Source: DASTOB01 sp035720425
GTDB lineage: Bacteria; Chloroflexota; Limnocylindria; Limnocylindrales; CSP1-4
Reading direction: 5' to 3'
Length of the DNA: 61,081 nucleotides
Assembly (NCBI GenBank): GCA_035720425.1
Contig: DASTOB010000161.1
Span: 1-61,081 of the forward strand
A model generated the notes under the pieces. The model searched no databases, was not told the origin of the DNA, and saw only the letters and a list, made by a program, of their open reading frames with translations. The translations under genes were made by a program, and so were the position numbers. Numbering within the stretch: position 1 is the first letter of the stretch; every line of letters starts with the position of its first letter. Shown here in pieces: positions 51,146-59,314 of the stretch.

Positions 51146-53046
51146 CGACCACCGGCACGGTGCGCGCGACGGAGCTGGACGCCGACCCGGGCGCCGCGTT
51201 CGACCTGGGCGGCGAACTCGGGCGGCGCTTGGCCAGCACGGTCGAGTCGTGGCTGCTCACCGCGCCCGGCGCGAATCCGGACATGCTCGAGATGTTTCGC
51301 CGGCGCAATCGGCGGCCCCTTCAACTGGTCGCGCCGTGGGCCGGGGAATACGCCGGCAAGTACCTTACCCATGCCGCCCTCATTCATGCGCTCACCCGGG
51401 ACGGGCGGCTGCGGCGGCTGATTGACTGGTTCGTCGGTGAGATCGTCGCGACGCAGTCGCCCGACGGGTATCTCGGCCCGTTCCCCGACGACGACCGTCT
51501 GCGCCCCGGTGGTGGGCCCGTCATCGAGCTTCAGCCACCCGAGTGGGTGTGGCCGACGCCGTGGGACGCATGGGGCAACTACCACGTCCTGCTGGGCCTG
51601 CTGACCTGGTATCGCCGGACCGGGGACGAGCGGGCGCTCGCGGCCGCCCGGGCAGGCGGCGAGTTCTTCGCGCGTTACGTGCTCGACGAGGGCCATCGCC
51701 TGTCCGAACTTGGCGCGATCGAGATGAACCAGGCACCGGTCCACGCGGCGGCCCTCCTCCACGGGCTGACCGGCGACCCACGTCAACTCGCCCTGGCAGA
51801 GGCGATCGTCGAGGACTTCGCGGCGGACGGTGCGGGCGACTACCTGCGGGCCGGTGCACGAGGCGTGCCGTTCCATGAGACTCCGAAGCCGCGCTGGGAG
51901 AGCCTCCACGCCGTCGAGGCACTCGCCGAGCTCGGCGCCGTCACCGGATCCGAGGCGTATCGCAGCGCTGCCGTCTCCCTGTGGCAGTCGATCGCCCGAC
52001 ACGACCGTCATCCCAACGGCGGGTTCGGATCCGACGAGCGCGCGAGCGGCGACCCGTACGCCGCCGGACCGCTCGAGACGTGCTGCACCGTCGCTTGGCT
52101 CGCCCTGACCGTCGACGTCCTGGGGCTCATCGGCGACAGCCTCGCCGCCGACGAGCTCGAGCTTGCGACCCTCAACGCCGGTTTCGGCGCTCTGTCCCGA
52201 TCCGGGCGGTGGGTCACCTACGACACGCCACTCGACGGCGAGCGACGCGCCTTCGCCGTCGACAACCCGTGGCAGGGACGGGTCGGCGCGCCGGAGCTGA
52301 GCTGCTGCGCGACCAACGGCCCACGCGTGCTCGGCTTGATCGCGGACTGGGCCGTCATGGTCGGGCGTGACGGCCTCGCGCTGAACTGGTTCGGACCCGG
52401 ATCGGTGACCGTGACGCTCCGCGACGGCCGGCGGGTGACCGTTCGCCAGGCGACCGAGTACCCGCTCGACGGCCGCGTTCGAATCGCGATCGAGCCGGAT
52501 CGACCCGGTCGGTTCGCCGTGGACCTGCGCATCCCGCGTTGGTCACGGCGGACCTCGCTGTCGGTCGCGGGCTCGGCTGGAGAGACGCCGGCACCCGGTC
52601 GCTACCACCGCGTCGAACGGGACTGGGGCGACGCCGACGAAGTGGTCCTCGACCTCGACCTCGACCTTCACGCGTGGGTGCGGCCGAGCGCACCCGACGC
52701 GGACGGCTCGTTGCCGGCGACGCTGTTTCGCGGCCCGCTCCTGCTTGCCTACGACCCACGACTCGACAGCGCCGATCGGACGACCGAGCTCCGCTTCGAC
52801 GCCTCGACGCTCGTCGCGCGGCGGCAGGAGCCGGCGTCGCCCTGGCTCGCCCCGTGGCTTCTCGTCGAGGTCCCCGACGCCGCCGGCCGCCCGGTGCCGC
52901 TCGTCGACTTCGCGAGCGCCGGGCAGGGCGGAGACCGGTATCGCTCGTGGCTGCCAATCCGCGGGCTCGGCGACCGGAGCGCGCCGGTTGATCCCGCGTT
53001 TCCCAGCCGTCCGGTCCGAGCGGCATCCGACGGGTCGCCGCGTTGA
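51142..53046 (+). CDS. GH127-family glycoside hydrolase (beta-L-arabinofuranosidase type)
   Basis: A 634-residue protein with an (alpha/alpha)6 barrel (about 20-410) and C-terminal beta domains. Zinc-thiolate catalytic residues of GH127 are recognisable: Glu312 and Cys314 in LETCCTVAW, and Cys388/Cys389 in LSCCATNGPR. LQPPEWVWPTPWDAWGNYHV is the typical DUF1680 substrate groove. No signal peptide, so it acts on imported oligosaccharides or glycosides. Coupled (GTGA) to the preceding dehydrogenase. L-arabinofuranose is the family substrate, but other L-sugars are possible next to a rhamnose-type pathway. Confidence 0.88.
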   Translation: MTTTGTVRATELDADPGAAFDLGGELGRRLASTVESWLLTAPGANPDMLEMFRRRNRRPLQLVAPWAGEYAGKYLTHAALIHALTRDGRLRRLIDWFVGEIVATQSPDGYLGPFPDDDRLRPGGGPVIELQPPEWVWPTPWDAWGNYHVLLGLLTWYRRTGDERALAAARAGGEFFARYVLDEGHRLSELGAIEMNQAPVHAAALLHGLTGDPRQLALAEAIVEDFAADGAGDYLRAGARGVPFHETPKPRWESLHAVEALAELGAVTGSEAYRSAAVSLWQSIARHDRHPNGGFGSDERASGDPYAAGPLETCCTVAWLALTVDVLGLIGDSLAADELELATLNAGFGALSRSGRWVTYDTPLDGERRAFAVDNPWQGRVGAPELSCCATNGPRVLGLIADWAVMVGRDGLALNWFGPGSVTVTLRDGRRVTVRQATEYPLDGRVRIAIEPDRPGRFAVDLRIPRWSRRTSLSVAGSAGETPAPGRYHRVERDWGDADEVVLDLDLDLHAWVRPSAPDADGSLPATLFRGPLLLAYDPRLDSADRTTELRFDASTLVARRQEPASPWLAPWLLVEVPDAAGRPVPLVDFASAGQGGDRYRSWLPIRGLGDRSAPVDPAFPSRPVRAASDGSPR

Positions 53047-53071
53047 CCCGCGCTGAGTGCGCGAGTACCGT
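53043..53071 (+). promoter_or_regulatory. Promoter of the GntR regulator gene
   Basis: -35 TTGACC (53043-53048), 17-base spacer, -10 TACCGT (53066-53071). It overlaps the stop of the GH127 gene. Two GTAC tetramers (53065, 53081) around the -10 could be part of an autoregulatory site. Confidence 0.6.
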
Positions 53072-53098
53072 CGCTCTCACGTACGAGGGCAGGTGAGG

Positions 53099-53974
53099 GT
53101 GACTGACAAGCGGATCGGCGAAGCCATCCACGGTCTGGCGAGTGCGATCGGAGCCGGCAACGGGGGGTCGCCACCGGCCGAGGGGGCGGACGCGTCCGTC
53201 GTCGGCAGCCACATCGCGAGTACGTGGCGGGTGCCGGCGGGTGACCCGCGACCAGATCCGGCGCCGCTCTACCACCAGGTCAAGCAGTTCGTCATCGGCC
53301 AGATCGAGTCGGGCGAATGGACGGCCGGCCAGCGGGTTCCTTCGGAGAACGAGATCGTCAAGGTCTGGGGCGTGTCGCGCCAGACGGCCAACCGTGCGCT
53401 GCGGGAGCTGTCGAGCGAGGGGTACCTGACACGGATCCAGGGCGTTGGATCGTTCGTCGCGAACTCGAAGTACCAGGCTCCCGCGCTCGTCGTCCGCAGC
53501 ATCTCCGACGAGGTCATGTCGCGCGGCCACGAGTACCGGGCCAAGGTCCTGAAGCTCGATCAGACGCCGGCCAGCGACTTCATCGCATGGGCGCTCAACC
53601 TCCCGGCGGGCGGGATGGTCTTCCACTCGATCATCCTCCACTACGAGAACGACACGCCGGTCCAGCTCGAGGATCGCTACGTCAACCCAGCGGCGGCCCC
53701 CGACTACCTGTCCGAGGACTTCACCCGGGTCACGCCGAATCAGCACCTCATGAAGGCGCACCCGCCGCTGTCGGAGGTCGAGGAGACGATCGAGGCGGTT
53801 CTCCCGAGTCCGGCGGTGTGCGAGTCGCTCGGCATCGAGCCAACCCAGCCGTGCCTGGTCGTTCGCCGACGCACGTGGTCCGGACGGTTGCCGGTGACCC
53901 AGGTCACGCTGACCCACCCCGGCAACGCGTACCGCCTGCTCCTGCACTTCCGGCCCGGCGAACCCGGGGCGTGA
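53099..53974 (+). CDS. GntR-family repressor with UTRA domain, HutC-like
   Basis: A 291-residue regulator. After an about 50-residue N-terminal extension comes the winged helix (about 55-125; VPSENEIVKVWGVSRQTANRALRELSSEGYL, IQGVGSFVA), then a UTRA ligand domain (about 135-290). The UTRA part reads like the histidine-utilisation repressor HutC: VVRSISDEVMSRGHEY, VQLEDRYVNPAAAPDYL and CLVVRRRTWSGRLPVTQV followed by LTHPG. Urocanate is the usual inducer. GTG 53099 is chosen for the GAGGG nine bases upstream. Its location between catabolic units and the shared upstream motif suggest it controls the whole island. Confidence 0.88.
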   Translation: MTDKRIGEAIHGLASAIGAGNGGSPPAEGADASVVGSHIASTWRVPAGDPRPDPAPLYHQVKQFVIGQIESGEWTAGQRVPSENEIVKVWGVSRQTANRALRELSSEGYLTRIQGVGSFVANSKYQAPALVVRSISDEVMSRGHEYRAKVLKLDQTPASDFIAWALNLPAGGMVFHSIILHYENDTPVQLEDRYVNPAAAPDYLSEDFTRVTPNQHLMKAHPPLSEVEETIEAVLPSPAVCESLGIEPTQPCLVVRRRTWSGRLPVTQVTLTHPGNAYRLLLHFRPGEPGA

Positions 53975-54696
53975 TCGGTACCTCGCGGGCCCTCCTGCTC
54001 GATGTCGGCGGGGTGCTCGTGCTGCCGCGCCACGAAACCGTTGCGGCGGCGCTGAGCACCGCCGGGGCGAGGTACGACCCGTCGCGCCTCGATGCCGCGC
54101 ATTACGCGGGAGTCGCGGCGATCGACGAACCGGACGTGACGGCGGACGACCGATCGGCGGTCTATCGGGCGGCGTTCGTCGAGATGCTCGAGGTCTCACC
54201 GGCGCGCCGTGCGTCCGCGTCGGGCGCGCTCGCCGACGCGTTCCGATCACCGGGCGCGTGGTCACGACCCGGCCACGGGGCCGTCGAGTTGCTCCTGGCG
54301 TGTGCGGCGCACGAGGTGTCCGTCGGGATCGTCTCGAACTGGGACGGGACGGTGGCGCGCCTCCTGGCGGAAGCCGGGATCTGCCAGCTGGGCCCGGGTC
54401 CGCTCCCGCGGGTCGAGGTCATCGTCGACTCGGCGGTCGTCGGCTGGGAGAAGCCGGACCCGCGTATCTTCCGGGTCGCGCTCGATGCACTGGGGATCGA
54501 ACCCGCGAGGGCCGTCCACGTCGGCGATTCGGTTCGCGCCGACGTGGATGGGGCAGTCGCGGCCGGGGTGGCGCCGATCCATCTCGACCCGCTCGGACGC
54601 TGTCCGAGGGCAGACCATGCCCATGCCGTGGACCTTCTCGAGGTCGCCGGCCTGCTCGGCTTGATCGTGCCGACCGCGCCCGCCGAGATGGCGTGA
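53971..54696 (+). CDS. HAD-superfamily hydrolase
   Basis: A 241-residue HAD-like phosphatase fold with a helical cap. Motif I reads LLLDVGGVLV: the nucleophile Asp is present but the usual second Asp is Gly, as in some non-phosphatase HAD members. Motif II VSNWD, motif III GWEKPDPRIF (Lys) and motif IV HVGDSVRADVDGA are intact. Coupled to the regulator gene by a GTGA overlap. Substrate unknown. Confidence 0.85.
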   Translation: MIGTSRALLLDVGGVLVLPRHETVAAALSTAGARYDPSRLDAAHYAGVAAIDEPDVTADDRSAVYRAAFVEMLEVSPARRASASGALADAFRSPGAWSRPGHGAVELLLACAAHEVSVGIVSNWDGTVARLLAEAGICQLGPGPLPRVEVIVDSAVVGWEKPDPRIFRVALDALGIEPARAVHVGDSVRADVDGAVAAGVAPIHLDPLGRCPRADHAHAVDLLEVAGLLGLIVPTAPAEMA

Positions 54697-55532
54697 CGCA
54701 CGTGCAGCGGGAGACGATCCGGGTGGGCACGTTCAACGTCCTCGGCCTGACCGGCTTCCGTGCCGCCGATGCGGCCAAGACGATCGGTCCCCACGGGAGC
54801 GAGTCGTGGGTAGACGCCTGGGCGGAGATCCTGGCCCGACTGAACTGCGACCTGCTCGGCCTCCAGGAGGGCGTCGACCACGCCGATGCGGTCAGGATCG
54901 CGCGTCGAGCCGGGTGGTTCCTCGCGACCATCCCGTCACCACTTCGGTGGTCCGGTCACGTCCTGTCGCGCTCGCCGATCCTCGAGACCAGGGTGTTCAG
55001 CCATGCGGCGCCGGTGACCACCGACCACGACCCGTTCAGTCGCTGCCTCGGTGCGACGCTCGTCGACGTCGACGGAGGTGGGCGCCCATGGTGGTTCGTC
55101 GATCTGCACACCTGTCCGAGCCGCCCGGAGATCCCCGAGGAGGAAGCCCGGCGGCGACGGGCGCTGGAGGCCGAGGCACTCGAGCCGGTGGTCGACGTGC
55201 TCGAGGCATCCGGGCATCCGCTGGTCGTCGGCGGTGACTTCAACAGTGACGTCGAGGAGCCCATCCACGAGCGCCTGCGGACCCGCGGCTACGTCAATGC
55301 GATGGACGCGGCCGGGGGCGGACGCCGGCCCACGTTCGGGAAGCACGGAACGCGACCGGACCATATCTATGTGCTCGATCACCTGTACGTCGGTCCGCCG
55401 CTCGCCGAACGGCTCCGCGTGGCGCGCGTCGTCGACGACGCCGGCTTCTGGTACCCGGGGCCGGAGCAGGCAGGGCGGTGGGTCGCCTCCGATCACCTGC
55501 CGGTCGTCGCGGAGCTGGCCGGCCGGTCGTAG
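54693..55532 (+). CDS. Endonuclease/exonuclease/phosphatase (EEP) family protein
   Basis: A 279-residue DNase-I-like fold enzyme. Active-site blocks: GTFNVLGLT, DLLGLQEGVD (Glu metal ligand), WFVDLHTCPS, VVGGDFNSDV and SDHLPVVAEL with the final Asp-His pair. EEP proteins hydrolyse phosphodiesters or phosphate esters of sugars, lipids or nucleic acids. GTGA overlap with the HAD gene suggests both process a phosphorylated compound of this pathway. No signal peptide. Faces hutH tail to tail with a three-base gap. Confidence 0.87.
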   Translation: MTHVQRETIRVGTFNVLGLTGFRAADAAKTIGPHGSESWVDAWAEILARLNCDLLGLQEGVDHADAVRIARRAGWFLATIPSPLRWSGHVLSRSPILETRVFSHAAPVTTDHDPFSRCLGATLVDVDGGGRPWWFVDLHTCPSRPEIPEEEARRRRALEAEALEPVVDVLEASGHPLVVGGDFNSDVEEPIHERLRTRGYVNAMDAAGGGRRPTFGKHGTRPDHIYVLDHLYVGPPLAERLRVARVVDDAGFWYPGPEQAGRWVASDHLPVVAELAGRS

Positions 55533-55535
55533 GTT

Positions 55536-57137
55536 CTACAGGGTTGACGCTGCGCCGAGCGCGGCCAGAAGGGACCCGTCGGCGATGAGCCGACGGAGTG
55601 CCTCGATGTCCGGAGCGATCGGGCGATCCGTGTCGAGCGTCGTTACGACTTCCCGGATCAGACGATGGGCGACCGCCGTTCCGCGGCCCAGGCGCACCGG
55701 GCCGTCCTCGCGCAGGTCGATGCCCTGGGCGGCGACGAGCAGCTCGATCGCGATCACGGAGCGGACGTTGTCGAGCACCTCGGTCGCGTGGCGCGCGGCG
55801 TTCGCGCCCATGCTGACGTGGTCCTCCTGGTTCGCACTCGACGGGATCGAGTCGACGCTGTCCGGGTGCGTGAGGGTCTTGTTGTCAGAGACGAGGGCCG
55901 CCGCCGTGTATTGGGCCATCATCAGCCCGCTGTCGAGACCGGGTCGCCGGACGAGCATCGACGGCAGGCCGTCGCTCAGTTCGGGCGTGAGGAGCCGGAA
56001 GGTCCGGCGTTCGGCGATGCTGGCGAGCTCCGCGACGGCGATCCCGAGGAGGTCGAGCCAGAGCGCAGGGCCCTGCCCGTGGAAGTTGCCGCCGGACAGG
56101 GCGGCGTGGCCGCCCTCGGCGTACGGGTCTGCGACGATGAGGGGGTTGTCGGTCGCGCCGTTGAGTGCCGCCTCGATGCGGTTCGCGACGAACTCCACCG
56201 CATCGCGGACCGGTCCCACGACCTGTGGGGTACAGCGCAGGCTGTAGGCGTCCTGGATCCGCTCCGGCCGCGAGTCGACGAGCGCAGAGCCCGCGAGCAG
56301 GCCGCGGAGGCTGGCTGCGCACGCGACCTGGCCGGGCTGGTGGGACGGCTCATGGATCCGTGGGTCGAGCGCCTCGCTGCGACCGAGGAGCGCCTCGAAC
56401 GAGAGCGCGGCCGCGATCTCCGCGTGGGCGATGAGCGACTGTGCGTCGGACACGCCGAGTGCCGCCGCGGCGGCCATGAATGTCGTGCCGTTCGTCAGGG
56501 CGAGTCCCTCCTTCGCCTCGAGTCGAAGGCGCGGGATGCCGGCCTTCGCCATCGCCTGGGACCCGGTCATGCGCTCGCCGCCGAGGCGGGCGAACCCGCT
56601 GTACGCCGACCCGTCACCCGCCTCTCCGAGCTCCACGACGACCGCCGCGACGTGGGCGAGGGGAGCGAGGTCACCGCTCGCACCGAGCGACCCTTTGCTT
56701 GGCACGATCGGAACGACGTCGGCCCGGAGCATCGCGAGGAGGGTCTCGACCACGATCGGCCGCACACCGGACAGCCCCGCGGCGAGGGTGTTCGCACGGA
56801 TCAGGAGCATCGCCCGAACGACATCGTCGGGCAGCGGTTCGCCAACGCCGGCGACACACGCCGCGACGACGCGGCGCGACAGCTCGCGGGTGTCGCCGGG
56901 GTCGATCTGCTGCTGGGCAAGCGGTCCGAAGCCGGTGTTCACGCCGTAGACGATCGCGCCTCGGTGATGGACGGCGGCGTCGACCCAGGCGCGGCTCGAG
57001 TCCATGCGGGGTCGCGCCGCGGCGGCAAGGACCGCTTGGCGACCGCGGCGCGCGACGGCCACCACGTCGCCGACTGTGAGTGACGACCCGTCGATCGCGA
57101 TCGGGTCACGCGGATCTGGTCTGGACGGTGTCGTCAT
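55536..57137 (-). CDS. hutH: Histidine ammonia-lyase
   Basis: First enzyme of histidine breakdown (L-histidine to urocanate and ammonia), 533 residues. The MIO cofactor triad is Ala153-Ser154-Gly155 in GSLGASGDLAPLAH; the base Tyr64 is in YGVNTGFG. Other HAL blocks: RIQDAYSLRCTPQV, GATDNPLI, GGNFHGQ and SVDSIPSSANQEDHVSMG. Aromatic ammonia-lyases share these motifs, so another aromatic amino acid or an N-methylated histidine cannot be excluded. Coupled (ATGA) to the upstream M20 gene. It is on the opposite strand from the other hut-like genes. Confidence 0.93.
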   Translation of the reverse strand: MTTPSRPDPRDPIAIDGSSLTVGDVVAVARRGRQAVLAAAARPRMDSSRAWVDAAVHHRGAIVYGVNTGFGPLAQQQIDPGDTRELSRRVVAACVAGVGEPLPDDVVRAMLLIRANTLAAGLSGVRPIVVETLLAMLRADVVPIVPSKGSLGASGDLAPLAHVAAVVVELGEAGDGSAYSGFARLGGERMTGSQAMAKAGIPRLRLEAKEGLALTNGTTFMAAAAALGVSDAQSLIAHAEIAAALSFEALLGRSEALDPRIHEPSHQPGQVACAASLRGLLAGSALVDSRPERIQDAYSLRCTPQVVGPVRDAVEFVANRIEAALNGATDNPLIVADPYAEGGHAALSGGNFHGQGPALWLDLLGIAVAELASIAERRTFRLLTPELSDGLPSMLVRRPGLDSGLMMAQYTAAALVSDNKTLTHPDSVDSIPSSANQEDHVSMGANAARHATEVLDNVRSVIAIELLVAAQGIDLREDGPVRLGRGTAVAHRLIREVVTTLDTDRPIAPDIEALRRLIADGSLLAALGAASTL

Positions 57138-58570
57138 TCGGCCGTCGCGACCTCCTCGAGGAAGACTGCCAGGCTCTGTTCGCAGAGCCGCAGACCGTCG
57201 ATGGTGGCGTATTCGTCCGGCGCGTGTGCGCCGCCGCCGTGGCCAAGGCCGGCTGGCACGAACGGGACGCCGAGGACATCCGTGAACAGGTACATCGGGC
57301 TTGAGCCAGCCTGGGTAGGCCACACCTCGGGCTCGAGGCCGAAGGCGCGGCACGAGGCGATCACGGCGCGAGCGGCGAGACTCGAGACCGGGGTCTTCGA
57401 CCACTTCGTCGTGCTGTGCAGACGGACCTCGACCTGCGGGAACCCGGCGCGCCGGAAGTGCTCCCGCAGACGCATGGTCAGGTCTTCCTCGCGCTGGTTC
57501 GGCACGAACCGGAACTCCAGCTTCGCGCGGGCCTCGTGGGGCAGGATGGTCTTCGCGCCAGAGCCCATATCGCCCGCCGCGAGGCCGTCGATGCTCAGCG
57601 ACGGCTGGTAAAGGTAGCGCTCGAGCAGGCGAACGTCGAGTTCGTCCCACTTGAACCGTATCGCGTCGTCCTCGTGCAGCTCGATCGACGGATCGAACGT
57701 TTCCGCGAGCGCCGCGAGAACCGGTCGGTCCTCGTAGGGGACCCCGGCGACGTCGGCATAGAACCCATCGATGAGGACCTCGCGCTGGTCGGCGGAGATC
57801 AGCGTCGCGAGCGCCTGGACGAGGGTGACGGCCGGGCTGTGATACCAGACCGCCCGACTCGAGTGGACGGCCCGTCGAGTCGGCCCGCCCCAGTCGCCCC
57901 CCTCCACCGCAAGCTCGTAGAACGCGATGCCCTTGAAACCGAGGCGCACCACCGGCTTACCCGTCCGAGCCTGGAGGAGTGACGGGTACACCGCAGCGTC
58001 ACCGGTCAATCGATCCCGAAATCGCTCGACGACGGCGGGCAGCGACGGGCTGCCAAGTTCCTCTTCGCCCTCGATCACGAACCTGAGGTTGACCGGCAGC
58101 CGACCGTGCACGCTCCGCCACGTGGCCAGCATGTTCAGCCATGCGCCGAGGGCACCCTTCGAGTTCTCCGCGCCTCGTGCGACGATCGACGGCCCGATTC
58201 CCGGTAGGTCGACGATCGTCCCGGCGAACGGGTCGTCGACCATCCATGTCTCACCCTCGACCGGCATCGTGTCGTACATCCCGTACATGACGAGGGTCCG
58301 TGGAGCGCCCTCGTCGAGCTCCGCGAGGACGACAGGGAACCCAGGGGTCCGGACGACCTGCGACCGGGCGCCGAGATCGCGCAACATCCCGTCGAGCAGG
58401 GACGCCATCGCATCCATGTCCCCTCCATCGGCGCTGACCGAGCGCTGGCGAAGCAACCCCACGATCGTCGCGAGGTGGTCGTCGAACCGTTCGTCGATCG
58501 CGTCGACAACGGCGCGCGCGACCGGGGACACGCCGTCAGTTGACCTGGAATCGTGCGGCATTCGGTTCAC
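57134..58570 (-). CDS. M20-family hydrolase with altered metal site
   Basis: A 478-residue protein of the M20 peptidase/deacylase fold. Compared with dipeptidases of the family (YGHYDVQP, RGASDDKG, late Asp, HAPNE): Met98 stands in YGMYDT for the zinc His, Asn136 in RGAENSKG for the bridging Asp, and YPS (195-197) where a ligand Asp is expected. EGEEELGS (Glu pair) and GAHAPDEY (His) remain. It may be metal-poor, use different ligands or be non-hydrolytic. Coupled to hutH, it is the only candidate here for removing the formyl group of N-formylglutamate. GTG 58570 has AGGAAG five bases upstream; ATG 58561 is the alternative. Confidence 0.8.
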   Translation of the reverse strand: MNRMPHDSRSTDGVSPVARAVVDAIDERFDDHLATIVGLLRQRSVSADGGDMDAMASLLDGMLRDLGARSQVVRTPGFPVVLAELDEGAPRTLVMYGMYDTMPVEGETWMVDDPFAGTIVDLPGIGPSIVARGAENSKGALGAWLNMLATWRSVHGRLPVNLRFVIEGEEELGSPSLPAVVERFRDRLTGDAAVYPSLLQARTGKPVVRLGFKGIAFYELAVEGGDWGGPTRRAVHSSRAVWYHSPAVTLVQALATLISADQREVLIDGFYADVAGVPYEDRPVLAALAETFDPSIELHEDDAIRFKWDELDVRLLERYLYQPSLSIDGLAAGDMGSGAKTILPHEARAKLEFRFVPNQREEDLTMRLREHFRRAGFPQVEVRLHSTTKWSKTPVSSLAARAVIASCRAFGLEPEVWPTQAGSSPMYLFTDVLGVPFVPAGLGHGGGAHAPDEYATIDGLRLCEQSLAVFLEEVATAE

Positions 58571-58644
58571 CCATGCTTCCTGACCGCTCCTCGCCGAGCG
58601 AGCTTTTCCTGTCATCGGTGACGCATTGACGACCCCCGTATGAT

Positions 58645-58666
58645 GCCCGTACGGACATGCACGGAC
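58645..58666 (+). promoter_or_regulatory. Possible third, weak GntR operator
   Basis: The core GGACATGCACGG differs by two positions from the corresponding TGACATGTACGG of copy 2. It lies in the divergent region between the M20-hutH operon and the cupin gene, just after a TATGAT hexamer (58639-58644) that could be the -10 of the cupin transcript. The outer arms match poorly. Confidence 0.3.
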
Positions 58667-58732
58667 AACTACCAACAGCCTGACCACGGATTGCGTGCCC
58701 GGAAGGTCCCCACGGTTTCGCGAGGAGTGCCC

Positions 58733-59254
58733 ATGAACCATCAGGCCGGCGTTGCACCCCAGGCGGAGGCATCGGTCGAGACGATCGGGCCGTGCCGCGT
58801 CCAGCGGAACGTCCGGACCCAGCCGGGCGTCGAATCGGTCGAGGGGACCTTGATCCCGCTCATGGCTGGCGCGACGATACGTGCGCAAGTCATCGACATG
58901 CCAGCCGGGTTGTTCGTAGCCGCCCATCCGCACCCGACCGAGAGCCTCATCCTGACGATCTCCGGTCGCTGGGTGTTCTGCAACGGCCCGGATCGCGTCG
59001 TTCTCGAACCTGGAGACCTGCTGCACTTCCCGCCGGATGTGCCGACCGGGTTCGAGGTTCCGTTCGACGAGCCGGCCATCCTCTACATCACCAAGGGGGA
59101 CGGCGGCGGCCAGTCTCTCGACGCTTCCCGGACGTTCCTGGCGGCCGCGGCGGCCCGGATGGCCGATGAGGCCGATCACGGCGAGGTATTCAGCCTCGCT
59201 GAGCTACCGGAGGATCACCCGGCGCGGGTTTTCGCGCGGGGTCTCAGCGCCTGA
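58733..59254 (+). CDS. Cupin-domain protein
   Basis: A 173-residue single-cupin protein starting MNHQAGVAPQ behind AGGAG. The cupin core (about 55-130) has AAHPHPTESLILTISG (metal-binding His pair and Glu) and PGDLLHFPPDVPTGFEVP. A C-terminal helix follows. Enzyme or ligand-binding role unknown; placement beside hut genes and a transporter suggests a part in the same catabolism. Confidence 0.82.
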   Translation: MNHQAGVAPQAEASVETIGPCRVQRNVRTQPGVESVEGTLIPLMAGATIRAQVIDMPAGLFVAAHPHPTESLILTISGRWVFCNGPDRVVLEPGDLLHFPPDVPTGFEVPFDEPAILYITKGDGGGQSLDASRTFLAAAAARMADEADHGEVFSLAELPEDHPARVFARGLSA

Positions 59255-59314
59255 TCAGGCGCGCTGGAAGGGCGATCGCGGAGGGGCGATCGGTCGGAGG
59301 AGGACTTCGGAGTG

